Shown here piece by piece: positions 26,401-40,000 of a DNA stretch of 64,000 bases. Under the pieces are notes generated by a model. That model saw only the letters and a list, made by a program, of their open reading frames with translations, searched no databases and was not told where the DNA came from. How positions within the stretch are numbered: position 1 is the stretch's first letter; every line of letters starts with the position of its first letter. The translations under genes and the position numbers were made by a program. The stretch comes from Anthopleura xanthogrammica (Eukaryota > Cnidaria > Anthozoa > Actiniaria > Actiniidae): contig OZ025218.1 in assembly GCA_964019055.1 (NCBI GenBank), positions 507,501 through 571,500 of the forward strand. The letters are read 5' to 3'.

Positions 26401-29400
26401 GTATTTTACGAATTCGAAAAAGTTAGGCACCAGAATACCTTTTGAGAGTAGTGTATTGTGAATACTAAAGGTATTGCCCTTTGAATCAATAGGTCAATGG
26501 ATTTCTAAAACTGTCAAAAAGATTGGCAAGGCTTTAGCACCGGTAAGTGTTTCTTTCTTGCCATCAACAGCTTGAAGTTTAAGGAATTTAAGTCTTACAT
26601 CTTACTTTGCGCGAGTAAAGATTCGCGAATGCAGATAGTTTGGTTTTTTAGTTGTCTTCTTATTCATTTACTGAATCTTATAGAAGGATTATCCGTAATT
26701 AGTATAATTTTAGAATATAGAGTTTCGCGCACTGTGATTTGTCGAGCGACGAAAATTCGCCAAAGCGGAAGTAATGCTAAAACGCTTTATCCTGAAATTC
26801 GTCTTTTCTCTGATATTCAAGTCTAAAATCATATCAAAACAATTATTTACCTCAGGCTCGACTACGTCTCGGGAAATATTCACCGATATTCACTTCGCCT
26901 TCAATGAATAATTGTTCAGTATTCTTTTTCTGTTTTTAAGGTTGGTAAATTTTTCAAGAAGATCTTCAAGGGTTGGAGACGAAAGAGAGAGTTACAAGAG
27001 AAAAGGCACGAGTTATTTTCACTTCACATTAGAAGGAGACGGTTCATCAGTAAACTCATCTGTGAAGGCATCGTCGGGGGTGGATGTAAAAGTAAGTACA
27101 AATATCTAGTGAATAATACTCCTCTTTAGCTTGAGTTTGATGTTTTCCAATTTCAGACCACTTGTCATTCCCTAGAGTATCATTTCTTTGTTTAACGGTT
27201 GCGCATGAGAAGACACATGAATATGGATACAGCTCAAACAAAGAATCTTATTCTAAAGACCATGTGTCATTCCCTAGACTATCACTTCTTTGTTTAACGG
27301 TTGCACATGAGAAGACATATGAATATAGATACAACTCAAACAAAGAATCTTATTCTCAAGAGAATGATGAGACCAATGGTTGTTTCAGGGTTGGATAAAA
27401 TAGATGTTGGTGTTTTTTTTTAGCTGTTTCATACCTATGTGAGGGCACGTGTAAAGCAATTGAGTACATTGGTAAAGGTCTTTGTAATGTCCTGGATCTG
27501 GCCATTGGTTTCCTCAAGGGAATCGAAGCAGCATGTGGTTGGGTCAGCAAAGCAATCAACTTCGTCCTCACACAATTGTTCAGAATCCATAGGTAAGATC
27601 TAATTCTCCAGTTTGAGTTTCTCCTTGAGTTTCTAAGTGCTTGTATTGTTAAAGTTGTGTATTCTTTACTTTATCGTTGGTATTTGTGAATATTTTGACA
27701 CTGAAATGAGGCTAACCCTGTCAGACAAAATACAGGGGAATTTTGGTTTTGTACTCCTTGAAAGATTCTAAGTCAAAGAACGACTGTATTAAGTTTCCAG
27801 AAATATATATAGCACTCTCGTACGAGAGAAGTGTTAGGGGACATTTTGCAACTCTTCTCGAGTAACGAAACAAAGTGCGCACGCGTGCTGTGTGATCTCA
27901 TAATGCACTCGCCATTAACCAATTAGAAAACGAGATTTATAACAGTTAATTTATAATTACTCTTTTCATAGCATCAAGTTCGAGTTTGCAATGGAGAGTT
28001 ACATCGGAGGATTGTTCAAGAGCATGACGTTCAATGCTGCAGTAGACCTTACCATATTTGGAAAACGTCTGTACCTGTCTCTCGGGTTTAGCTTGACAAA
28101 CCCATTAGAGAGTCTACGAGGTGGATCAACAAAGGCTACTAACTGGTATAAAGATAAAATGAATCCTAAAGGCAGGACAGACACAGAGAAGCAATACTAC
28201 GATAAACCCAATCCTTTTGCTGACTTTGAGATGTCTGGTGAGTCTTATTTGTGCCATTTATTAGGGGGGAAATACTGGTCATTATTTAGGGGTTGATGAC
28301 ATTGCAGTCAATCTCACATCTGGGGTCTTTGGTTTCATACCTGGACTTGGCACTGAGATCACACATGAACAGAGTTTGTTTGGTCTCTCCCTTTATTCGA
28401 AGGTTTCTTTGGTTTTCTTCCTCCACAAAACCTAACATGCTAAATTCCAATTTGATTTGGGAGTTAGCCGTGCTTTCTAAGTGATCAGCCCAGAGGTTGT
28501 TTCAGGGTTCCATCTGTGAGTTAGCCACGCCCTGACTTAGATCAGCCCAGAGGATGTTTCAGGGTTCGATCTGTGAGTTAGCCACGCCCTGACTTCTGAC
28601 CTTCTGATCAGCCCAGAGGTTGTTTCAAAAGTTATTCCAACTAAATTTAAACATCTTCATAACATTTCAGAACAATTCTCCATCGAGAACCAACAGTCAG
28701 CCACTGATGATCGAAAGGGCGGCTGTCTTTTCGTAGAAAGCAATGCCAAAAATACTTACGTTAAGGTTACTGGATGCAACGAGACCGATGAAAGACAATC
28801 ATGGGCATATACACTCAAGGGCCAAATCATGGTAAGCAGTAGACTCTTTTATTAATGTGGTTATTATCTATTAACAATTTATCGAATTTTGTAAAGAAAT
28901 GTTACTCGTTTGTCTAACGATTGACGGTCATTTGTAAAGGACCACTACGCTTCGATTGTAAACTGCTAGTCTTCATTAGGCGATGGTGTAGACTGGATGG
29001 TGCGTCTCTTATATATTGCTTCTCGGATCATCTGTGCTGTGGTTGGATGGCCGGTTTAGCAATCGTGTTCTGATTGACTGTGTTTGTTCTTTAGTTACCG
29101 CCCAGAGTAACATCGGCATTGCAGTCAAACTCTTAGCCTCCTACGCAGACGCTCTTAGGGTCATCATGCAATACTTCTCTCCCCAGAGAAACGTTGCGTG
29201 ATGACGTGACGACCCTAAGAACGTCTGCAAAGGAGGCTATCAAACTCTAGGCTGTTTATATATCTCTATATGAAGATCTGCATAAAAAAAGTTCCATACT
29301 TAACTTTGTGTCTTTTTTTAGAACACTTGGAGTCGTCACTGTATTGATACCAATGGTGCTTCCGCCGGAAACAAATTGATTCAAACCACGTGCAACCCAT

Positions 29401-30857
29401 CACGTGATGATCAGAACTTCCAATGTGATCTTGTGGTGAGGACAGTGAAAAGAAGAAGAGTGAACGTCTGTTGGCAAGCAGGTGAATACACCTTAAGTGA
29501 CAATAAAACAATGGCTCAAAGTCGAGGTTGGGCTTGATCCAAGCCATTGATTGCGCCATAGTTCAGCGATATTCACAGAATGGGGAAAGGAAACATTGTC
29601 GTTACTTGCCTTACTTGATGGTACACGGGATAAGCGTCCCCTAACTATCCATGTACATTCTTTATAAATTCGGAGCTTCTAACACTCAGTCCTTTCCCAG
29701 TCCCTTACTCGTTTTTGAAATGATTTGTATTTTTCCACAGGGGATGTCAGTGTTAATGGTCCCGGATCTCTTGTTCATCTGGGTTCTTTGAAATGCATCC
29801 ACGTGTCTGGAGGTGGTCGGAGTGTCCCGGCTGATGGAACCAAACTAGTTATTCATGCTGGCTGTAACGAGAAGAGGTAAAAGAAGTCTACTACCGGGTG
29901 GGGGTGGGGGGAGGGGGGGGGGTGGGGGGGGGGGGGAGGAGGGCTCCCATATATAGAAGGGTGGGGATCTTCCTCGGAAATTTTCAAAATGACTCGTAAA
30001 AGGTACCAGCATTCTCTTTCTCATAGTCATAAAAATCGTGAGTTTCACCCCTAAATGGTACCAAATGACGCCATTTTACAGCATTTTAATTAGTGTTTGA
30101 ACGCCCTAAAAGATACCAAATAACGAAAATTAACCCCTAATAGGTACGAAGAACATCTCCCTTTAACATATGAGTCATCTTAATCTACTCACTTTAAGGG
30201 CCTTTTGGTGACTTTAGTTTGGGGCAAGTATTTATTTATTTTTAGTAAGTATTTTTTTTTTTTTGCCAATGGGACAACTGAAATGAGATAGTATGTTAGC
30301 CCTAGCATTAGGATCGCCTACCTTCATGTACACGAGAGTTATATAGAAACAGACCAAAACCTTTAGGGCACAGTGTTTTCTCATTTCAGGAATTCTCCTA
30401 GAAAAAGAGCGTTTTGAAAACAAAATGCTCGAAATTTACCAAGGAATACAAGCATAATCTCATGTTTCTTTCAGACTGGAATTTGCTCTAGAAAATGGAT
30501 ATCTCAAACACAAAGGAAGCGGCAAGTGCGTGGCTCCAACTGGCAAGATAGTTGATGGGGTAACTCTGGGATTGTTTTCTAACTGTGGTGGAAACAAATT
30601 CAGTTTTACTAAAGGAGGATCACTCCAGCACGTTGGTAGCCGAAAGTGCGTGAATACCAGATCTGCGGTAAGATAGCGCAAATTTGTAATAAGGTGTCCA
30701 ATTTCATTAGATGATGATGGTTGTGATGATGGTGATGAAGATATATAATAATGATGGTGATGATGACGATGATGACGATGATGATGACGATGATAATGAT
30801 GATGATGATAATGATGACGATGATGATGACGACGATGATGACAATGATTATGATGAC

Positions 30858-30889
<32 letters not shown>

Positions 30890-30983
30890 CGACGATGATG
30901 ATAATGATGACAATGATTATGATGATGATGATAACGAAGATGATGATAATGACGATGATGATGATGATAATGATGATAATGAC

Positions 30984-31019
<36 letters not shown>

Positions 31020-34000
31020 AACGATGATGATGATAATGACGATGATGATGATGATAATGATGATAATGACGAGGACGAGGACGACGATGATGATCATGAT
31101 GATGTTGATAATAAGATAATTGGCTTTAGTTAATAGACCTCTCTAGCTTGGGCGTAATGTTTTCCCATCTCAGACCACGTGTCATTCTCTTGAGAATAAG
31201 ATTGTTTGCTTGTGTTGTATCCATATTCATGTATCTTCTCATTCACAACCGTTAAACAAAGAATGGATATTCTAGGGAATGACACGTGGTCTGAAATCGG
31301 AAAAAAATACACCCAAGCTAATTATCAGGCATAAATTAAAAAAATTTAAAGGATGTAAAAAAATTATAATATGAATATAATTTACAGCTTTGTAAATATA
31401 TATATATATTTTTTTTTTTAATTTCATAGTCAATGAAACCTGGAAACGGCGAATACTTGGTGTTGATCAACAGATGTGAAAACAGCGATCAGTCGCTTGA
31501 GAAACAACACTTGATGTTTAACTTTATCCCAAGTAAGTTAAAGCTATTGAAGTATGGGAGATGGATACTACTATTAATAGGCTCCTGATCTGGGAATATG
31601 CTGGTTCACAGACCCAGTATGGGAGATGGATACTCCTAGTTATGGGCTCCTGATCTGGGAATATGCTGTTCCACAGACCCAGTACTATACGTAGTGATAG
31701 CTCTTACAACATACGTTTTGATTCTCGTGTTATTACAGCCGATCCATACGTAACCATGCGACCATGTACAGACTTCGGCAACCCAAGACTGAATCAACGT
31801 TTTGAAGTGGAAAACGAACCTATCGCTACAATCTGCACTAAGTTTGCCAAAAGTAAGTCACGATGTATTTTAATGAGGACTGAGGGTTTGTAAAAGCCTT
31901 AGAAATGTATTATTTGCAAGTGCCTAAGATCATGATGATTTAATGTGAAAACAAAGTTATGACAGTCAAGAGCCTGTGAGTCTCAGGAGGAAACTACTGA
32001 AGAAATTTTGAGAAGTTATCATGAGAAATGAACTGATTAATCTCAAAAAATATATATTTCCCATTCCAAATGTGTTGGGAAAAAGTTTATATGTTTGAGT
32101 TGTTTCCATTTGTTTTCTCATTGGCAAACATTAAACTAAGAAATAATACTCAAGGGAATGACACGTGGGCTGGAACGAGGAAGCATAAAGCTCAAAGTAA
32201 AAGGGTCTATTCAATCTTTATTTGTACTCTTTTTTCTTTCTTTTTTTTTTTTTGCACTCTTAAATTACATTTTTTTTTGACATTTGAATATAACAATTAA
32301 CAAGAATAACGAGCACAGCTACTTCAAGTAGCTAAATAAAGCTAATATAACTGAAGTAGCTATGGTCAGTCGGTGTATTTTACATGTATAACATCATCAT
32401 CAACGACCGCTGACCGTTGGTTGATCTGTTGGTAATAATGTTTAGGGTTTAGTTGTTTACAGTACCGACTTGTTATTTTCAATAGATCTGGCCCACAAGA
32501 AGAACACTGCTCAATCCAGTACATCAAGCAATGGCTTCAGTGAACGAGCAGTGGACGAGAATTACAATTCTGACTATAGCATGAAGTCATGTACTCACAC
32601 AAAAGACGAGAATAATCCTTGGTGGCGTGTTGACTTGGGGTCAGAACATATCATTACTGGTGAGTACCACAACACTACACAAAACGTCCAAGATAGTGGA
32701 CTCACGACTTTAGGCAGGTTATGCATGCATGCATTGATGAAGGTAAAAGGGATGAGAAGAAATTGGTCAGTTGTTTTCTAACATATAAGTTAAAAACCAA
32801 GCACAAAATCTTTCATTGAAATACACCAGTTTCGCATTCACTGCAAACCGCTGTTCATGGTTCTGAATATGGTGTATCAAAAAAGACCTGGACCAAGTTA
32901 AGAATTTTTCGTTTCACAAATATACAAATTGCTAGCATTTAAGAGTCCTTGATGTTATTAAAATCTATTATTTAGTGCACTTTAACGTTCTCATTTCATA
33001 GATCTTCTCATCGTCAATCGTTACAAAAACTTCGAACGTCTAAAGAACTTTGACGTGCGAGTTGGCGTCAACAGCGACCAAAGTCGAAACCCAACATGCA
33101 ATGACAGAGTAAGAACCGTGGGGCAAGGACAAGCCTTGCGTCTCCAATGTAACCCACCAATCCCTGGACGATACGTAGCTGTGCAGATGTTTGGCAAGGG
33201 AATACTCTCCTTGTGTGAGGTTGCTGTCTATTCCAGAATAGGTACGTTTTGTTGCATGAGGTTTGAACCTATTAAAACAAGTTATAGTCCAGCTAGACGT
33301 TTGAGATAGTTGACAACGATAGTTTTTGTTTTGCTTTACTTTGGAGTTTTGAAATGCACCTTCGTTTTCTGAACAAACGACCAAAATTACCACCGTTATC
33401 AATATCACCACCATCATATTGTCATCATCATCATCATCATCATCATTGTCATCATAAAGCATCTGTATCACCATCATTTTTTGCATTATAATTCATCTTA
33501 CCATCATGTATCATCTTCACCATCACCATCATGTGTTATCATCATCGTCATCATTTGTCACCATCATCATCATCACCATCATCATCATCGTCACCAGCAC
33601 CAGCAGCATCATCATCATCATCGCCATCATCATCATCAGCAGCAGCAGCAGCAGCATCATCATCACCATCACCATCACCATCACCACCATCATCATCATC
33701 ATCATCATTATACATACATACATACTTTATTATCTTTCCCCATAAGGGCTTTTCGAAGACACTATTACAAAAAGTTAAATATTTTATAAAATCTGTTAAA
33801 TATCTAAAAAGTGACTGATAATTCATAATAAAAATATATATATAAAGCAAACACGCAGGTTTTAACATACATATATCAATTTCAAATTGAGGTAAGACGA
33901 ACTTAACCATAAGTCAAGGTCGTCGCTCATTATCATCATCATCGTCTTACGACACTTAACACTGGAGTTCCAGTTTGGTCTTTGCTTTATTGATACGTAC

Positions 34001-37000
34001 TTCGTTTCTAAATGATGTTTGTTGCATCACCTGGTAATCTTCAACCATAATTATTTTGTTTACAGCTCCATTAGCCGATCTCTGCCAACTGGAGAACGGA
34101 AACTGCCAACATATCTGTTATAATCTATGTAATCTCAAAGTCAAGTGTGGTTGCTATCCTGGCTTCAGAATGGCTTATGACGGCAAAACATGTATAGGTA
34201 TGTTGGATTTGTTTTCCTTAACCTCGTGTGGGGAGTATGAGCTTTTGAGGGTGGGGTCAAAGGGCACCGTGTTCACTTTGGGAATTTTTTGGTCCCCTGT
34301 GTGTCCGTATAGATAGACTTTGAAATAGTGCTTGGTTTCTGCAAAGCAAGGTTAAGATATAAAGCACCTATATGTAACGTCAGTTTCTTCAGTTGAAATT
34401 CAACTGCTATCAATGCGCACTTTACCCCGTCTCTCTCCATCAATGTATCATTTCAAAGCTGAAGCTACACGGATTAGAGAGAAGTCGAAATAGACGTGGA
34501 GCTCCTGAGGATTTGTAATAACATTGGTAATAACATCTAAAAAAGGTTAGAACTTCACGTGGCTCGGATGACCACGTAAAATGGCGGTCCCGTCTCTCCA
34601 CACTATCTAACCCTGCATCGGTGGGACGTAAAAGAACCATTGAGGACGTAAAGAAACCCTGGCACTGACCACCCTCAGTGTCTGGCCTTTACTAATAATT
34701 TCTTAATGGGTTGATTGTGTGATGTGGATGGGAATTTTAAGGGGTTGGGAATTGGTGCAATGTACCTCGAAGGGGACCTCGTGTTCTATTGTACAGCACC
34801 AGCATGCGGGCAAATAAGACCTCAAATAAGATAAGGCCAAACAAACGACGCTTATTCTCTCTATACTTGTCTTTTCAGATGTTGATGAGTGTCAAGTTAA
34901 CAACGGCGGCTGTGACCCTATCAGAAGTAGATGTATCAACATACCAGGAGGCCACATCTGTAACTGCAGGACAAATTACCAACCAAAAGAGAATGCCAAG
35001 AATCTTTGCGAAGGTACGCATTGATTGAGTGTTATAATGTTTGAACACAAGGAGCCTAAACTAACTGTAGGTTATACCATATAGTCACCAGAGCATCGAT
35101 AATGCATGACAGGTAACCTGTCTATGCACGATGCTGTTGGTTATATGATGCTGTCATAACACAGGTAGACCAAGCTATCATGACCATATCATGAGACAGG
35201 TAGCCCAAACATCGTTATATGATGCTGTCATAACACAGGTAGACTAAGCTATCATGACCATATCATGAGACAGGTAGCCCAAACATCGTTATATGATGCT
35301 GTCATAACACAGGTAGACCAAGACAAACTACCTTGATTGATTTTGATAATATCTTTATTCTTTCTAGATTTCAATGAGTGCTCACTCGCCAATGCTGGCT
35401 GTGAACACGGCTGTAAGAATACCGTAGGCAGTTTCAATTGTACTTGTTTCAAGGGATACAAGCTCAAGAGCAATGGACACCAATGCAAAGGTAATTCAAA
35501 GGAAAAGAAAACAAGGGGGTTTAGCGGTAGCAGTGGCATTTCCACAGAGTGGCTCTTCATCCACTAAATTCAAATTGAAATTTTAAAGTTGACTTTTGCC
35601 GAGGGAGGAAAACCGGAGAACCCGGAGAAAAACCCTTGAAGCACAGGAGAGAACCAACAAGCAAATCTAATCATATGCACATCTACTATCTAATTTATTT
35701 TATAAATATTGTTATTGTGTTTCAGATATCGACGAATGTTTAGAAACACCAAACAATGGAGGGTGTGCTCAAAAATGTGAGAACTATCAAGGTGGATATG
35801 CATGTAGTTGTGACCGGGACGGCTACAGACTGATGCCCGATGACAAGGGATGTGAAGGTAATATATACTAGTGGCTCGACCTAATTTCTAGAAACCTATT
35901 TCTAGAAGTTTGTTGGTCATTCCAATACAAAAAAGGAACTTATTTATTTATTGTATCTAAACACGAATATTTGAGGTGTTTAAAATGAGTTCGTTCACTA
36001 TGTAGACACGGAAACATGGTACCACATGGCCTACGAAGATCGCATTGTGTGTCCACCCGCGCAACGCGCGTGCAATGTTGCCGGCGATGTCGCAGAAGTA
36101 GAAACGAATTCTTCTTTTGCCACGTTGCCGGCGACAAGTTTTATTTCACTATGTGACAACGTCGCAACGTATGACATCCCCCTTGAAACCCATTGCAAAC
36201 TACGTTGAAGGCGTGTGTATTACGAGAAGAAACACCAGTCATTCCAGCTATCTCTGTATTTTCTGATACCGCCTAGTGGTTCATTTAGAGATCAAGGGGA
36301 AAACATTGTCTTATGATGAAAGTTTGAAGCCACTTGCAAACCAATTACTTCTCTATCAAATATCGTCGTCCAGTGGCTGGGCTTGACTTAGAAATAGACC
36401 CACATACTGCCCTTGGGTCTTGGAATGACCTATCTTATTTGTTTATCACCATGCTATCCCTCCATTAGCTCCAACAACCTGTTTTTGAAGTAGGTTTACA
36501 AAATAATATTGAATCGATAGAATATTTTGGATTTTGAAATCTTGAAGCCCTCATTTTTGGTTTTTGAATGTTGCTTCACAGAGATCTACTGTCCCGCTCT
36601 GGAGGCGCCATTCCGTGGATCTATTCTTCCTTCGACGTGTGCCGATGAAAGGGTCAACATTCGCCGCAACACTATGTGTACATACCAATGTCCAACTGGT
36701 TATAAACTGGCCAATGGAGGCAGATCATTAACTTGTAATATTGATGGTACATGGGCTGGAAAGGTGCCTTATTGCAAACGTAAGTATAGGCTATGTAGAG
36801 AAGAAAGCTTTTGAGGGAAAAAAGGAAGTAAAAAAAAAAAAGAGAGTCAAAAAAATAATATGATTGGACGCCATTTTGAAAAAAAAAAGGAAGAAAAAAG
36901 CGAAAGAAAAAAAGGATAATTGAAAGAAAGACAAAGAGAAAGAATAAGAGAAAGAGGAAAAGAATAAAAGAAGTTAAGAGAGGGTGCAATGGAGAGAAAA

Positions 37001-40000
37001 AATTTGAAAAAAGCTAGTAATAAGAGCAAAAAAAGAGGAGAGAAAATGAATATAATGTAAAAAAGAATGCAAAGAAAGAATGAAAAAAAGAGGGAGAGCG
37101 AAGATAGACGTGCATACACAACGACCACTTGTAGGGAGGTGGCCGTTAGTGGAGGTTCGACTTTAATTTGGGGTGCTATTTATTTATTCTATTTTATACT
37201 ATATTTTAGCCGAGGTTTGCCCAGTGCTACCAGTACTAACAAATGGAGGTTTGATCCCCAAGTCTTGTTCCATGAAGGATGTGGAGCACGGTATGAGGTG
37301 CGTGTATTACTGTAAACCTGGCTACGAGTTACGTGGACCAAGATACACTACATGTAATAATACACAATGGAGTGAACCATCACCGGTATCCTGCGTTAGA
37401 GGTACGTTAACTAGCCGTTTACATATCGAGCGAGAGACTCGAACCAAGTTCCTCAAAATTAACTTAATTTAAAAATAAACCCCATTATAGGAAAGAACAA
37501 ATGCAAATTAGTTAGAATTGAAAGTTTGAGCACGTTTGAGCAAATTGTAACCAAATTACGATATCTTTAACAAAAAATCAAAAATACAAGAGAGTAAATG
37601 GTTTGAACCCAGGATCATATAAAGAGTGTTAAGTGTGAACGTCCGGGTGAGTGTAGTCTGAAAAAAGACTGTCGTTGGTGGTGACTGACGATTCGATAAC
37701 CTGAGCGTAAGATACAGTGTACAGTGTACGGTATAATGTATGGTTGAAAGGACGTTTGGAAGGACGTCCAAATTTCACTGGAAAGGCCGTTCTCACTGCC
37801 GTTAATCGATGATAATCAGTCGGTAATATATTTTTTGACTTGAGGCAGTGAAAAGCCAAATTCCAATGGATAACTCGCAACTACGGTGTCCGCGTAAATA
37901 TGAAAAATGGAATTAATGTGCAGAACTTTACATTAATTCCCTAATGTTCCTTTCGTACTTTAGTATATCAAGAACCATGGATACGATGCCCCGCAGACAT
38001 CGTAGTTGATTTAACAGCAGATAGCAATACAGCAGTTCTTGGATTCAAATGGCAGTTGCCTGTAACTAACATGAAGACAGCAGTGGTATCACCTAGCAAC
38101 CTGAACGAGAACTATGCGTTCCCGGCTGGCAAGATACGTGTCAAATGGACCGCAACCAATCCTGGTGGTGTTTCAAAAAGCTGTTACTATTACGTCATAG
38201 TACAGGGTAAGTCTGTTTTCTTGAAATATATATTAGACCCCTTTCACGTGACGTCAAAGCAGCTCTAGGCAATGTGTATCAAAGCTCACAAAGCACTCTG
38301 GGATACTGAGTCCTGCATAAAATGGAACAGGAAATATCAAGGAAAAAATCACGTTATTTTCGTTTGTAAAAAATACTTAAATTTCCATAGAAAATGTGGA
38401 AGGAAAAATTGTCAGATGAATTTATTAGAGGAGCCAAAAAAGCGTAAGGACTCAGTTTCCCATCATGCTTTGTGCTACAAGTTCGAGCTCATGCTCATTG
38501 GGCTATTTGGAGGACAAAACAAAAACAATTCAATCTCCTGAGAATTGGAACCTGTCCTCCAAATTGAGCTGCATTCCGACGTGCTGCTTTCGAGATTTGC
38601 TATCAATCTGGTTGGTCGTTATTGATGTTTCTTTTGTCTTATTTTCTCACACGATAGATAAGACCGCACCAAAAGTTCAAGACTGTCCCAAACCATTCAC
38701 AGTCAAGTCAAACAACAATCCCGTCACAGTCTCTTGGAAGGAGCCGGTATTCACGGACAATGTTGCCGTTGTATTTAGTATGTCGAACAAGAAGCCTGGG
38801 CACCAAATGCAGCGAGATACAGCAATAAATATCCGCTACACAGCCTTAGATGCTGCTGGAAATAAAGCTTTGTGTGACTTCCATATTACAACTCAAAGTA
38901 AGGAAAGCTATAAAGCCCATAATTCATTTCTTTCTTACCTATCGCCTATCTCTTTTGGCTTTGGCAACCTTTTTTTGAAATAGGTGTATAGGGTAAATAA
39001 CGTATCTCGCTGTTGCTATTCTTGCAGGTATTACTTGTCCACGACTTCAACACCCAGCTAATGGTAATGCCATAGTGACTCCGATGTTATTGTATCTTCG
39101 ATGCAATCCCGGGTATTACTTCAACCCTAAGCCCGCCGGCGCTAGGACACTAACAAATACGGTATATAGGTGTATGGCAGGGCAATGGAAAATCTACTAC
39201 AATGGAGGATACCAGGTCTTGACGGAAATACCCGCATGTGCAGGTAATAAAACTCACTTGTTTGCAGAAGTATCTTATGTGAACCCATAATCTTATTATC
39301 AGAATAGGTATCTGGGGCTTCAGATGAGATGCCAATAACTTTATATTCGGTGTTCGACACGCGCTCTATCTCCCTCAAACGATTGCAAGATGGCGTCATT
39401 TGACCACCACTACCAGAATGCCTCGCGAATTTTCTTTCATATTCAAATTTGTATTCCCTCATGAGAATAGTTAGACAATTAGTGCTAGTTAACTGAACAA
39501 AAGAAGGTGTGGAAGAGTTTAATTTCTGGTAGTAGAGGTTAATGATCCCATAATGCAAATATTCTATTGCAGGGTTTCAATCTCATTATCTGTTGCATGC
39601 ATGAACTGACCAATCACAGCGCGTTTCGATGCTCAGTCAAGCGGCCTTAGCTCCCAGTCTCTTTTCAATAGAAAAACACGCGTTTCCAGGAATTTAGAGA
39701 GAAAAACGGTTGAAGTACGAGATGAGTAATGCCCAAGGTTGGCCTATGCTATCCCATATCCCCAAGGTACTGTCTCCGCTATCCCCCAAGGTATCCCCTA
39801 GACATCCCCTGTCTATCCCCTTGTCCCCACTGCCATACAGTCCTCTCCAAGAACTATGTGTCTCTCCCATCCCCTTGTCCCAGGACATCCCCTGTCTATC
39901 CCTTTCTCTCTTACATGGTATTTTTCAAAAAACTCACTAGCGAGGCTGGGATCCCTTAGGGGATTCCTAAAGGACAAGGGTATTGTAGAGACACATCGAT

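Larger units (their letters stand above)
25683..28237 (+). other. Ala/Lys-rich helical, cationic segment (exons 18-22, residues about 1065-1351)
   Basis: Exons 25683-25908, 26493-26542 (50-bp micro-exon), 26941-27091, 27424-27592 and 27972-28237. Exon 18 is a predicted helical or coiled-coil stretch ([20 protein letters not shown]) followed by a cysteine cluster CDNCNNLKC. Exons 19-20 encode a strongly cationic amphipathic run ([13 protein letters not shown], then [17 protein letters not shown]) with a furin-like RRKR site. Exon 21 continues with hydrophobic-cysteine helices ([18 protein letters not shown]). Exon 22 returns to beta-like sequence ([20 protein letters not shown]). No family recognised. 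Confidence 0.65.
28671..31852 (+). other. Two degenerate ricin-type beta-trefoil blocks (exons 23-28)
   Basis: Exons 28671-28831, 29322-29481, 29741-29876, 30475-30667, 31430-31532 and 31739-31852. Repeated short units carry Cys-hydrophobic-Asp/Asn openings and Q/S-x-W/F closings typical of ricin-B folds: [12 protein letters not shown] with [10 protein letters not shown], and [20 protein letters not shown] with [10 protein letters not shown] second block has [25 protein letters not shown] and [12 protein letters not shown]. The QxW motifs are imperfect, so sugar binding is uncertain. A basic VKRRRVN lies between the blocks. Confidence 0.6.
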
